Shown: piece after piece, positions 15,068 through 26,493 of the stretch
Layout: each line of letters opens with the position of its first letter
Numbering within the stretch: position 1 is the stretch's first letter
Assembly (NCBI GenBank): GCA_019973155.2
Contig: BPQB01000018.1
Coordinates: 62,001-126,000, forward strand
Reading direction: 5' to 3'
DNA: 64,000 bases
Source: Phanerochaete sordida
Lineage: Eukaryota; Basidiomycota; Agaricomycetes; Polyporales; Phanerochaetaceae
Program-made: the position numbers and the translations under genes
Notes under the pieces: generated by a model
Database searches by the model: none
What the model was told of the DNA's origin: nothing
The model's input: only the letters and a program-made list of their open reading frames with translations

Positions 15068-16972
15068 CTACGACTCTGTAGAGCGGTACTCCGGGGGCTG
15101 GCTACGGTGTGCGTGCCGCTGAGACGCGGCGCTGTCGTTGCGATCGATGCGCTGCACTAGTGCATGCAGTAGATGTTCCACGACATCCTCTGTCACGGGT
15201 AATGGCTGCGTTCGCTGCTCAGGACTGTCTATGGAGGACGGTGTGATGTCTGTGGGGAGGGGCACGGCACCTTGAGCATCATTTGCCTGGTGGTCGCCGG
15301 GAGTAAAGGCACGTACCGAGGGCGTTCCTACTGTGCGTGTAGGCGTGCTTCTCGAGGACGACCGCCTTTACGCCAGGCCAATGTCCTGCGCAGAGTGAGC
15401 ATGTCTGGACCAAACGTAGAGAGTACACCATCCTCTTACCTGGAGAAGTCGACGAAGGCGAACCCTGGTACACCCCTCTCCTAACGGGCCGCCCAGCCTC
15501 GCGCACATCAACAGCGGACTGCGACGGCGGCGTGTGCTGGCCAGGGGGCGTGAGCGGGCCGTCGATGCCCTCTTCTGGTGAAAGCACGCGCACGCCCCGC
15601 GAGCGATAATGCCTGCGCATGATGTAGGTCACTGCGACGCAGAGGGAGACTACTGCGGCAGCTGCAATGGCGAGGCCTGCGATCGCGGCGGGCGACATGG
15701 ATGTGCTGATCCTCGGGTGAGCGTTGCGGATATCCTTAGGGGTAAAAGACGCACGCAGGTTCAGAGTGAGCTTGACTGCCCTCCGTGGGCGACGGCGTTG
15801 CCGGACTGAAGGCAGATCAGCGAGCTGAACCGGAGGGAAGCACTCGATTGGGGACCCACGATGCCTGTGTTTGACCGCCTCCCGGTGTTAGGTTCCACAA
15901 TGCGTCGTCCAACACATGAATCACGCCATTCGCGACGAGCACGTCTGCCGTTAAAATGCTCGTGGTGATTCCGTTGAGCGCGACGGACCAGTTTCCGTCT
16001 TGTGATGAAGAGAATAGATAGTTGAAGCCAGACTGTGACGTGAAGGGGGTTTCGCTAGTGAAGTTCGAAGAATAGATCGTCTTGCCATAGACCACCTGCT
16101 GACCGTGATCAGCGAAGTCGTCGACGAAGACGGTTGCTTTCAATCAAATTCGTACGTGATTATTGAACAGCGAGAGCAGGTCCTGTTGGGAGCTGAACCT
16201 CTTCTGCGCTTGCTCGAGGAGACCTGGGGCACCGGCGGGAGCAAACGCGGTGAAGCCGTTGTAGCCTTCGAAGGAGCTGGCCCCAGCCGCGTTCGTTCCG
16301 CAGGGCTTCAAACTGGTCGAGTCCGCTGTTCGCCGCCTCAAAGGCGTACTGACTCGGCATGCCGAGCACCTGGTCAATCATAACGACGGTGATATCCTGG
16401 CTGTAGGCTACGGAGCGCAGCGTGTTCGGAGTGTTCGTCTGGTCAAACCAGATGGGGGCATCGGCGCCCGCCTGAGTGAGTTGTACCGGAAGTACCTGGG
16501 GTTTGCCGTTCTCGAGGTTTGTCCAGCCCTCAAATGCATTGGTCAACGATGTTGGGATGAGGCTGTGGAAGGCTGCCGGGCCATACGCCGTGAGCATGCT
16601 CTCAGGTACGGTGTGGTATGCAATCAAAGCGGCAAGGAAGTGAGGGTCCGAAGCATTGAAAGTATAGCCTCTTGCATTTGCGGCAGCATTCGTGACTGGA
16701 TGATGGCGAGTTCGAGAGTTAGAATGTACTGGGGCGGTGATGTCTCCGAACTCACAAGCACTGTCGGTAGGAGCCCAAATTGTGCTGGGAACACTGGACG
16801 CGCTTCGAAGGGCAGCTGGAAGGACGATAGCCTGGATTTCGGTCGCTACGGCGTGCAACGCGGCAGCATAAGCTGTCAGCCCGAGGGTGTTATTGAGATA
16901 ATCCAATAAACTGGGATCCACGGCCACTGGCGGCGGAACCTGCTCGGGATGAGAACCGGGGCCGTTGGACAT
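15068..16972 (-). pseudogene. Fasciclin (FAS1) domain membrane protein, copy 2, frameshifted by a 4-bp tandem duplication
   Basis: The coding remains run from an ATG at 16972 to a stop at 15068. FAS1 repeat 1 (STIWAPTDSACEFGD, then the YH motif in LIAYHTVPE) and repeat 2 (YNGFTAFAPAGAPGLLEQA, ALNGITTSILTADVLVANGV, IHVLDDALW) are both recognisable. The frame breaks between GLDQFEALRN and AAGASSFEGYNGF, where GTTC occurs twice in a row (plus strand 16291-16298). Removing one copy would align it with FEALRTAAG of copy 1, and no intron can hide 4 bp. Downstream it keeps the membrane helix (AAIAGLAIAAAAVVSLCVAV) and the tail helix (DVVEHLLHALVQRIDRN) with PPEY. The N-terminus has no signal peptide, unlike copies 1 and 3. 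It could instead be an assembly error in a working gene. Confidence 0.75.
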
Positions 16973-18087
16973 GGTCGTACCGGGTGGAAGTCTAGGGAGA
17001 GATGAGGTGTATGCGTGTAAGGAGAAAAAGGACGCCGTACATATGCACGGGTTATGGTGGCCTTACACCATAGCAACCGTGTGCCCGTACTTCAAAGCTT
17101 CTGCGCGGGTCCTGAGATGCCCAGTGGGCGTACGGTGCGCTACAGGTGGCGGTAAAGTTTGATTGTAGAGCGAGGCAAATAGACGGCGTACTGTCGAGAG
17201 TACAAGGTCGCCTTGTAAGATATCATACGGTACCGTCCGACGAGTGCCGGACGTGCGAATTGTGGGTAGCCTGATTAGACACGGCTGAGTATAAATATGT
17301 CGCGAGAGCAATGTAGGAGGCTCACCGCTGCTTTGCCATGTTGATGCATGTTGAGCTGGCACTGGGCTACTCAGAGTGCGCAGAATATTTTCGGCGTGCA
17401 TCGACCTCAGGTCGAAATTGGAAGTTCTTGTCTTCACTGAGACATGTGTGACCCTGTTGCTACGCAGACAAAAGCGTGAGATACCAGCGCAGGTTCCCAT
17501 AGTACGGAGACACCTGCTGTGAAACTGATAGGCTGATCTCCCTTTGTTAAACGTGACGTGCGGCAAGCCACCAGGATGGTACGCCGCGCCACCACTGCTT
17601 CTCGTCCTCCAGCCATTTTGTCTGCGACGACGTGACGAGCATGTGATGACATGACGCTGAGTGCTTTGCCTGTGCATTATGGGTGAAACGCGAGGGAGCG
17701 GTGGTACGAGCCCAGCAAAGACAATCGGACGGATGGGCGGAAGAGCGGGAGGAACATACGGTTTGCTTGGCAGAAAACCTCCGTTCTGCTTCCACGATCC
17801 TGGAGCTCGGCGCCGCTAGAGATGATGCGCAGTAAAGCCGCCTTATTGTCTATCGCCCGAGAACAGTCGTTCTATCACCTGCAGGGGGTGATTACAGTGG
17901 TAAAACATGCGATCGCATGTTATTTCGAGACGTCCTAGTTTCTGAGTACGTATCAAGCCCAGGGTAGATGGTGCAGGGCGCACCAGCGAAGAAAGATAAT
18001 TGGATATGATAGCAGTGGCATAAGTTATTCCTCGACGGATCCAAGCAATAACCAAGTGAACAGTAGCAGAAAGGCGGACAACCGTCG
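16973..18087. other. 1.1 kb gap between FAS1 copies 2 and 3
   Basis: It holds the upstream flank of copy 2 and the 3' flank of copy 3. A 16-codon minus-strand mini-frame starting at 17042 (MYGVLFLLTRIHLIS) looks like a signal-peptide start. It ends in a stop and is one base out of frame with the copy 2 start. A 204-codon open frame at 17063-17677 (minus) resembles nothing and is probably chance. Confidence 0.4.
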
Positions 18088-20082
18088 CTATACGTTGGGA
18101 TACTGTGGAGGCGACGTGCTCTCCGGTCGTCCAGACGGAGGGTCTATGCGCTGGGCGAGGGTCCGCAGAAGCCGCTCGACCACTTCGTCGGACAACGGCA
18201 GTTCCAGATCGGAGGCCTGCAGCGCCTGGCCGACAGTGAGCGGGCGCGTCGGCGCCGCGGCGGATGCCGGAGATGCTTCCGGAGCAGTCGCAAGAGCTGG
18301 CGATACTGGTGACACGACGTGCGCAGCAGTTGTGCTAGGACCTGCGCCTTCGTCGTCTGCGGGAAGGGTAGCATGTTAGACACGGTCAGACATGAAAGGA
18401 GGCAGCACCGACACGCTGGGGGAAGGCTTGAAGGTGCGCTCTGGCTGCCTGTAGGAATTTCGGGCGTGTCGTGTCGAAGAGCCCTCCCTTGTTTCTCTCT
18501 CAGGACTGATAGAGGTTGCGTTAGCGTCCGGATATGACAGGGATAGGTTGCTGTAGGACCCACCTCTTGGCAGGGTCGACCTCGCTGCGCCGCCATCGCC
18601 CGACGGGCCAGGCAGAACAAATGGCGTCGCCTCGTAAGGGGTGCTTTCAATAGACGGATATGTCGGTGTCAGGCGCTTCTCGTCGTAGTAGTCGAGAGAT
18701 GGCTGGCGGCGTCGATGCCAGAGGATTCCAGCGACGACGATAATGATGAACGCGATTGGGCCGACGACGATGCCGGCGATAGCGCCACCTGAAAGGCCAT
18801 GTTTTGAGCTAGAAATTATAGATGAGATTGGCTTCTCGCTTTTGAGTAAGGACCATACCTCGACTGGCCAGACTGCGTCGGGCTAGGTGCACCAGTGCTG
18901 CCAGACGGGGGCGCTGAGGAAGTTCTAAACTCGAGAAGGCTCAGCGATAAGCTCTTCCGGTCTGGGAAGGGCTTACGGTGGGAGCGGCTCGAGCTTCCAC
19001 AGTGGCTGGTCGATCAGGTGCACCACGCCGTTGGCAGTAATGATGTCAGAGAAGGAGATATTCGCAGTGATATTGTTCAACGTGACTGTGTAGCCACCCG
19101 CGCCATTGCTACCGAAGGTGTAGTTGAACCCCGAGCCTGATGTATGCGTCCCGTTTGTAAATTCGGGCGAAAATACAGCATGGTCGTACATAAGCTGCAG
19201 AAGCAAGACGATGAGACTCCTCGTTTCAATCCGGAATTTAGCACAACCCACATGGTTGTTGAAGAACGTCATGAAGTCCGTCGAGTTCGGGAACTTCTTC
19301 TTCGCGTCGCTGGTGAGATTATTGTCGCCAGTCGGAGCAAAAATCGTGAAGCCATTAGTGCCGTCCAGGTCGACCTTCGCAGCCTTTTGTAGAGCGTCGA
19401 AAGCGGGCCAGGCACCTTCGCCCTGTACAACATAGTACGGCAGCGGAAGTTCCATGACCTGGTCGATGACATATATGTTGTAGCCCGGATTGCCAGAAGT
19501 AATCGGGCCCTCGATGATGTTCACCGTGACGCGCTGGTTCAGGATTGTCGAGTGGGGGACACCGCTACTATCACGCCCGATTGTGAGGACGAGCTCCTCC
19601 GTACGGTTGTCGTCGAGGTGGCTTAGCTCATAGTTTGTGAGCCATGTCGGCACGATGAGATGCGCGGGTCCTGGTTCGATGCTGTTCAGGTCGAGCTTGA
19701 GCGGCGAGGAGTGGTACTTGAAGAACTCGACAATCGTGTCGTTAGCTATCCCGTCAAACCCGTTCTCAAACGTCGTGCCCCGGGCGAGTTCCGGGTTGAC
19801 TGGTGCACTCGGTCAGACATCCACTTGTCCAAATTGACGCATATACTCACAAGCATTGTTGTTCGGAACGAAGAAAGTCGTGTTCATTGACGAGTTGAAG
19901 AAACATGGCGGCAGGTTCTCCGTCCCAGGAGGGAATCCGCGCTGGAGGATCTCTAGGTAAGACGTGAGACCCCAGTTCTTCAGCCCTTCCACAAGGCCAG
20001 GATCGATGTCCTCGGCATGCGCGATACGCGCCGGTAGGACGACACAGGCGAAGAGGACGAGGGGGAAGAAGAGGCTTGCCAT
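18088..20082 (-). CDS. Fasciclin (FAS1) domain surface protein, copy 3, single-pass membrane type
   Basis: Start at 20082 with a signal peptide (MASLFFPLVLFACVVLPARI then AHA). FAS1 repeat 1 has TTFFVPNNNACEYMRQFG and the YH motif in FFKYHSSP. Repeat 2 has TNGFTIFAPTGDNNL, FMTFFNNHV and YTVTLNNITANISFSDIITA followed by NGVVHLIDQPLW. NxT/NxS glycosylation sites are frequent. A membrane helix (GIVVGPIAFIIIVVAGILW) precedes a basic WHRRRQ. The cytoplasmic tail is Pro/Ala/Ser-rich and closes with EVVERLLRTLAQRIDPP and a PPQY motif seven residues from the end; stop at 18088. Architecture matches copy 1, and the coding exons join without a break. Probable role: cell-surface or wall-associated adhesion, inferred from the FAS1 family. 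Confidence 0.85.
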
Positions 20083-21016
20083 GGTCGCGCGTGGGCACGA
20101 TGGGAGTCGCACCTGAAGTAGCGCATCGTGCTCACCGCCGAAAGCTCGCGCAAGGGGGAAAGCAATCAACAGGCCGTCGGCGTCGCCTCAGTGTGTACCC
20201 ACATCAGAACCGCGTCGGAGGACCGTTGATCGTTTCAGTGATGGGCGGCGAGTCGAGCGCATCGGCGAGCGGTCGGCTTCGGAGGATGAGCATGGTCTGC
20301 GGACCTCGCAGGCTGTTGTGAAGGGCAAGTCGAGACTCAAACTGCATGCGGCGGCAAATGAGCCGCGGCGCTGGCAGAGCCTACCTACGCATGTCGACGT
20401 CTGTGTGCGCATCTCACAGTCGAGAACGAGCATGGTTTGTAATGAAAGTCCGTCTGAATAGAAGGTAGAGAGGGTTCAATAAAGTCCGGCTACATCAGCT
20501 GAAAGTGCCTGACTGACTCCGGCAAGCGGCGCAGGCTTGCACAATGGTACAGTTTCGCGAGAGATTGCTGTCCTCTGAGATCTGAAGACGGACCTGAGAG
20601 CGGTCTGCATAGTCTAGCAGCAACTCTGCTGGGCCGCAACCTCGAGTTCAAGGTTCGAGTTCAGGGACAGGTTCCAGGAGGTTGGCGAGTGCACCAGAGT
20701 TCATTCACGGTCAATGAAAAGCCGTTAAGCCGGCTGCTGAGTCGTCGAACCGCTTGGGAGAGGAGGAGAACATGGGGTAGCCAAGGTCAAGTGGAATGGA
20801 GTATTGAGCGGGGGTAGCATGTGTATTGAAGCCATAAGTCCGGCGAGGAGTGAGAGGAGGATGGGCGAAGCAGCGCTGCTTCCAAACGAGCTCGAGGTCG
20901 CTCCGCGTGACACGCCGCCCCGACGCTCCGTGACCCTCACGTGCGCCGCGTGACGGAGGCGCATCCGTGACGCGCCGTGCTCGCCTTTCGCCGGGTTGGA
21001 CGCCGACCGCGACGAC
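20083..21016. promoter_or_regulatory. Divergent promoter region between FAS1 copy 3 and SAM37
   Basis: A 934-bp interval between start codons of genes pointing away from each other. No further gene is supported. The open frames on the minus strand here run antisense into SAM37 exon 1 and look like shadows. Confidence 0.45.
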
Positions 21017-22452
21017 ATGGCCACCCACGCAGACCTTCCCGTGCTCCACATCTGGCCGAAGACCGAGCAGAACCTGTCGCTCGACCCGACATGCGTTGCC
21101 GCGCTGCTCTACCTCCAGCTTGCCATTCCGAACCTGTTCGAGCTCGACTACACCACGAACCCGGACCTCTCCCCGAGCGGTAGGTCCGTGTTGTCCGTTT
21201 GTCGAGTCGGTTGTGTCTGAAACTGTAGCCTGGTGAAAAGGGCAGCTGCCGTACCTCTCGCATGGGCTGCACCAAGTCGCTGGATTTGAGCCCATCGTTA
21301 AATATGTTGGACGCTTGGCTCTTGACGGAAAGCGCGATTTGGACGAGGAGCTGAGCCCGCTGGAGAAGGCGCAGAACGCTGCGAGGGTGGCGCACATTGA
21401 GTCGTCTCTCGGGGATCTCGTGGTACGCCTCTCAGCTCGCTCCCGCTCCGAGCATGCACAGACTTCGGTTCGCAGGCCCACGAGTATTACTCGCTCAGCG
21501 CGAATTGGACGCGCCAGACGCGTCATACTCTGGCCGCTGTCCTTCCATTCCCTCAACGGTATTACGTCCCAGAGCGTATCCGCCAATCATGGAGACCACG
21601 CCTGGAGGCTGCGGAACTCTGGGACGTCGTCGGCATCGAAGAGGAGGAGGCTCAGGAGCGTCAACGCTTCTCGTTTCGCCTTCAAAAGAAGCGAACGAAG
21701 AAGGCGCAGGACAAGGTCAAGTTTAAGGAAACGTCTCAGAGGAAGAAGGTCAGTCTCCCACATCCGTAACAAGTGGCACGAGCTCATCCTCTCGCAGGTC
21801 ACCGACAAGGCCAAAGCGTTCTTGGATATCTACTCACGAATGCTCGGCGATCGTCAATTCTTCTACCCCGTCAGCTCGTAAGTTACTACTCCGTACTCAA
21901 ACTATATAGCGCGCAAAACTAATCATATCCAGCCCTACTACCCTCGACGTCGTGTTTGCCGCGCACATCCACCTGCTCGACGCGAACCAGCCGGACCCGC
22001 TGTTCTCAAAACTGATTGAAGAGTCGTACCCAAGCCTGTTCGCACACTGTAACCGTGTCTTCGCCAGCGCGTTCACGGACGGCTTCCCGTGCACGGCGAC
22101 AAACAACACGGGCTTCTCCCTGCGCTCCATCTTCCCGCACATTCCCGCTGCCCGCCCGCACCAGAAGCTTCACTCGCCGGTATGGGACGCGCAGGAGCGC
22201 AAGTTCCGGCTCATGCGCTGGGGCTTCTTCGGCGGTGTAGGCGTCTTCGTCGCGTCTTACCTCTATTTCAGTGGTCTCGTCGGCGTGTACATCCAATCGA
22301 TGCAGATAGTTCAGGCTGCGATAGATGCTGCCGAGAAGTCTGCTGCTGAAGAGGAGGAGGAAGAGGAGGAAGATGAAGAGGATGCGGTGGAAGATGCGGA
22401 GAACGTTCTTATTGAAGAAGAGCTGGAGGCTGAGATGGACAGTGAGGTGTAA
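21017..22452 (+). CDS. SAM37: Mitochondrial SAM complex subunit Sam37 (metaxin family)
   Basis: Sam37 is part of the sorting and assembly machinery that inserts beta-barrel proteins into the mitochondrial outer membrane. Start at 21017 in a good context (GACATGG), reading MATHADLPVLHIWPK. The N-terminal thioredoxin-like part includes CVAALLYLQLAIPNLFELDY and, across an intron, QLPYLSHGLHQVAGFEPIVK. A middle exon is Lys/Glu-rich (QRFSFRLQKKRTKKAQDK). The C-terminal GST-like part has VVFAAHIHLLDANQPDPLF and ESYPSLFAHCNRVF, a metaxin/Tom37 hallmark. A hydrophobic segment (MRWGFFGGVGVFVASYLYFS) would anchor it. The tail is a long Glu/Asp run ending EAEMDSEV, on the side expected to face the cytosol. 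Several short introns are spliced in frame. Confidence 0.85.
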
Positions 22453-22735
22453 GATTTACGAGCCCGTGTTTGTGTAGTACGTGCTTCAACTACTTGCTGT
22501 AGTCACTTGGTTCAACAGATCTGTGGCTTCGATCACAGCAGTATGTGTATTTCCCGAAGGCATCCACTACGCTTTGGTGGCCTGCAAGCACGGCTCTCAA
22601 AACGGGCGCTTAGTGTGCCACGTGCTGAGCGATGACGCAGCGCGAGAAGAGCGCAAGACCACCGAGCCTCGCTTGCGAGCAGCTTACACACGTCCACGTT
22701 GACCACCACCTCCACCTTCACCCGTCACGACCGTC

Positions 22736-24029
22736 ATGGCCCCGATACGACTCAGGCATCCGAAGGGCGTCACGACGCTCCAGGTCGACCTCGACGCCTT
22801 CACGGTGCTCGACCTGCAGCAGGAGATATTCGCGGTGACCGAGATACCCCCCTCGCAGCAAGAGCGTGCGTGCCCCCGCCCGCCGCCCCCGCCCCCAGTA
22901 CTCACGCCCGCACAGTGAAAGCAGGATACCCCCCGCACGCACTCACACTCATACCCGAGCTCCCGCTCGAGAGCCTCGGGCTCAAGGCCGGCGAGCAGCT
23001 CATGGTCACGCAGATGCGCGGCGCGACGCGCCCGCCCCCGGCCGCGAACGCAGTGTCGGACGTGGCGCCGGCAGCCCCGATGACGGGCCTCACGCGCGCA
23101 CAGGCCACCGGTCCCTCGACGCCGGCACCCGCGCCGAGCGCGCCTGCGAGTGGGCCGGACTACGTGCCCACAGAGGGCGGGTACCTCGTTCATCGGGTGC
23201 GTCCATTTCCGAGTTGTTGTTGGCTGTACACGCTGACTCTGCGCCGCGTAGATCGTGCCCGACGACAACTCATGTTTGTTTAATGCCATCGCGCTTGTTT
23301 TCGAGCAGGACATGTCCAAGGCGCAACAAGTCCGCAAGAGTATGTCACTTCATTCGGCCCTTCTGCGCGCGGAGCTGAGGTGCTGACGGGGACTGTTAGT
23401 TGTGGCAGAGGAAATCAAGAAAGACATGGACACCTGGAACGAGGCAATCCTCGGGTGAGTCCCCTTCCGCATCACTTAGATAGCAAGCTGACTTCTGCGT
23501 AGCCGTCCACGCGAAGAATACATCACAACAATCTCGAAGCCAAACACCTGGGGCGGCGCCATCGAACTTGCAGTACTCGCGAAACATTACAACACGGAGA
23601 TCGCGTCCGTGGACGTCGAGACGGGGCGCATCGACAAGTTCTCGCCGCCGGCCGAGAGCGACTCGGGGAACCGCTGCGTCCTCGTCTATTCGGGCATCCA
23701 CTACGACGCGGCGACGATCGCGCCGATACTCGACGCGCCCGACGACTTCCACCAGACAGTCGTGCCCCGTGAGGGCGAAGACGCCGACAGCGATCCTATC
23801 CTTGCCGCAGCAAAGAAGCTCGCGGACAAGCTTCGTGCGAAGAGAGCGTACACGAACACGGCGACGTTTGACCTGCGGTGTCAGGTGCGTAGCATGCTTC
23901 TGATTAGACCAAGATCCGGCGCTGACGAGCGTGAATTTGCCGTAGATATGTCAGAAGGGCTTGAAGGGAGAGAAAGAGGCGCGGGAACATGCGCAGCAGA
24001 CGGGACATGTGGAGTTCGGAGAGTACTAG
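22736..24029 (+). CDS. OTU1: Ubiquitin thioesterase Otu1 (YOD1 type)
   Basis: A deubiquitinase that works with Cdc48/p97 in ER-associated degradation and related processes. Start at 22736. Domains in order: a UBX-like N-terminal fold (PIRLRHPKGVTTLQVDLDAF), a Pro/Ala-rich linker, and the OTU domain with the catalytic Asp-Cys pair in IVPDDNSCLFNAIALVFEQD. The domain continues with EEYITTISKPNTWGGAIELA, and the catalytic His is in LVYSGIHYDA. The gene ends with a C2H2 finger: CQICQKGLKGEKEAREHAQQ then TGHVEFGEY. This three-part layout is diagnostic. Four or five short introns. It begins 283 bp after the SAM37 stop on the same strand. Confidence 0.93.
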
Positions 24030-26493
24030 ACCGAAGCGCTGCGTGTGGCCTGGACGTGAGTTCGCATCGATTGGATACCTGACTGCGCCGGAGGCCTGCG
24101 AGTGAGTGCCTTGCATTGCAGCGTGCAAGCACTGGCAGGCTCTCGGACGGCTCGTCGGCGCTCGCTTCGTGTTTGTATAACCCCCATGGCATTCACCGGC
24201 ACATACCATACCTAGACAAACCAGTTATCGCACATTCGTCCTCGAGCACACTCCTTCGCCGATCCGCGAGCAATGCTCCACTGCCAGAGCCGCCTCCCGT
24301 CCGCTCGTCGGCTCCGTCCCTGCCGGCGCTCCCTTGCCGCGGCGGCTGCCGCCGCTGCTTCTCCTTTGTGGCGTCGACAGCCGTGGAACCTTTTCACCAG
24401 ACGCAGCCGTCGCCCTCGTCGTTTTGGCCTCGGGCGACCAGCACTCGACACCCACCAAGCCTCCAACACATCTTCTCATCGATCTTTTTGCTCTATCTGC
24501 GCGTGTTCGATGCCGTCGTGTGTCCGCGGACGTCGGTGGTGATCATGATCGCCTCTGCGTTGCCAGGGGCAGCCAGCGTTGGGCCAGCGTGCCTGGGCGA
24601 GACGGGGCGGAGGAGGGCGGAGCTCGGGGATGCACCTGTGGGCCTTCTACGAAAACCTTCTTCCGGGGGTTCCATTGTGTTGTGTGCACGTGCGACCCTG
24701 GACCGAGACGGCTTGCGCGACAGCTGTAGGTTTGGTGAGAATGCGAGCAAGGTCATGGCTCGGGTCACATGGGCAGTTGCACGAACAGCGCGACCGCGTT
24801 CGACAAGTTGCTCAGCGGCTCCGAAGCTGCGGGGCGGAATGTTTTGCGCCGAGGACGAGGTTAGGCGTTCGACATAACCGAGTCGGGGCTGCATTGCAGC
24901 TGCGCGAGTGCGCTCTGCGTCGTTTTCTATCAGCACATCAGCAGCTTCACGTCTCATTTGAATGCATGCTGAGATGTGGCGTCTCTCGCCCTGACAGAGT
25001 ACGTAAACCCCGTACAACCTAACTATCTGTGCGCTTCGCACCCGGGGAGCGCTGAGCAGCTTGACCCAGGCGTCGCTTGCACCTGTCGCACCTCGTGCTG
25101 AGCTCCCCGTCTGTCTTCCCTGCATGTCTTCGGGCGTGGGACCGTCTGAGAGCCGCAGCGCGCGCCAGAGGTGCACATTCTCGCGCCATCTGCCCCCGCC
25201 CGCCGCATTTGCACTGCGCAGCACCACCCAGGTGCCACGGCGCCTCCTCCGGTGTCCTCTCCAGGGCCTCCGTGCGCAGGCCTGCCTGCGGAGAAGCGGG
25301 ACCGTCGGGCGCCGTGCTGCGGCGGCGGACATGTCGGCCGTGGCGCCCTGCCTCTGCCCGCTCCCGCAGCTGCACTGCACGCGCGCGTGCGCCACCGCCG
25401 ATGGGTCTCTATTGCAGGTCCTGGCGTGTTCGTGCGCGGGCGATCTTCTCGCAGGGCGCGTGCGGTGAGGCGACGCCCCCCTGGGAAGCGTCCGCTCACG
25501 AGCACGCTGCGGACGGGGTCATGGGACGGCGTGCTCGGACGCACCGGGTGCTGCAGACGTGGAGCAGCCTGTGGTGCGCGCGAGACGCGGCGCACTGCGT
25601 TCGCCTGCTGGCGGTGCGTCAGTGCGTCTTCGCGTGTGCGCGAAGCCGCCAGCGGGAGATCAGAGCGTGCGGAGGCGAGCTCGCTATTTCTGGTTGAGGT
25701 CGCAGGCTATCATATGATATGTTCTGCGCACCGATGACGGTATGACGCAGCGCCACGGACGTCTATCGCGACGAACGGATTGGCCCGTCGCAAAGCGTCC
25801 GAGAAAGAAGCGGGCGGGGGCGCCTCATTTCGAGGGGATCACTGGCGTGAGGCGGTGTGGGCTTGGCAGCTGCTGCACCCTGGCCGTCAGCAGCCCCTCT
25901 GGTGTCTTGCGCGCGTGCTGAGCATCTCGGGAGCCTCGCTCGGGGGCCATGCAGAGCACCCTCGGCCGCCGCCCAGTGCGGATCGGGGGCGGGGGCGAAT
26001 AGCATTTTGCCGTGCCTGGACTGTACAGGCGGGCGTCTGTGAGCAGGCGCGGGGTGCTGTGGGGATGGAGGATGGGCAGAGGCAGCGACGGCGGCTAGCT
26101 CGACACCCCGGTTACCTCGCAGGGGTGCTGGCGAAATGGGCTTTTGGATGGGAGTGGAGTGGGCGAGATGAAGGTCGCGACGGGGTGAGGATACGCGCCG
26201 AGGCGGGCAGTGAGTTGCATCAACGTTGATGCAGCGCTTTGGCGCGCTCAGACTCAGAAGCCTGTGTTATGGGCTTTCCCACGCCTAACCGTTTAACAAC
26301 TCCCCGTTGCGCCTCGCCAGGCGAGCTTCTGCCTCCCCCTCCTCCAGCCCCCGCCCCGGCGACGACGCACACGAAGCCCACGAGCCCATCCCAGCTGCAG
26401 CGCAAGCTGGTAGACATCCCGGATCCTCTCTACTAGATCTCCCTAATTCTCCTCTGCACACGATACCCCACGTCACTATTACTTTCCGCAGAC
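24030..26493. other. 2.5 kb GC-rich stretch without a recognisable gene
   Basis: Several frames of 200-300 codons are open here (for example 24116-24877 plus, 24493-25395 minus, 25077-25697 plus). They overlap each other on both strands and are rich in Arg, Ala, Cys and Pro, as expected for GC-rich chance frames. None shows a known domain. The last 250 bases probably hold the 5' UTR and promoter of the sugar transporter. Confidence 0.45.

Noticed and set aside
17063..17677. A 204-codon minus-strand gene between FAS1 copies 2 and 3
   Set aside because: No domain, biased composition, and no relation to the neighbouring FAS1 genes.
24116..25697. Large open frames of 200-300 codons on both strands
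   Set aside because: Mutually overlapping, Arg/Ala/Cys-rich, without domains or splice continuity; typical of GC-rich non-coding DNA.
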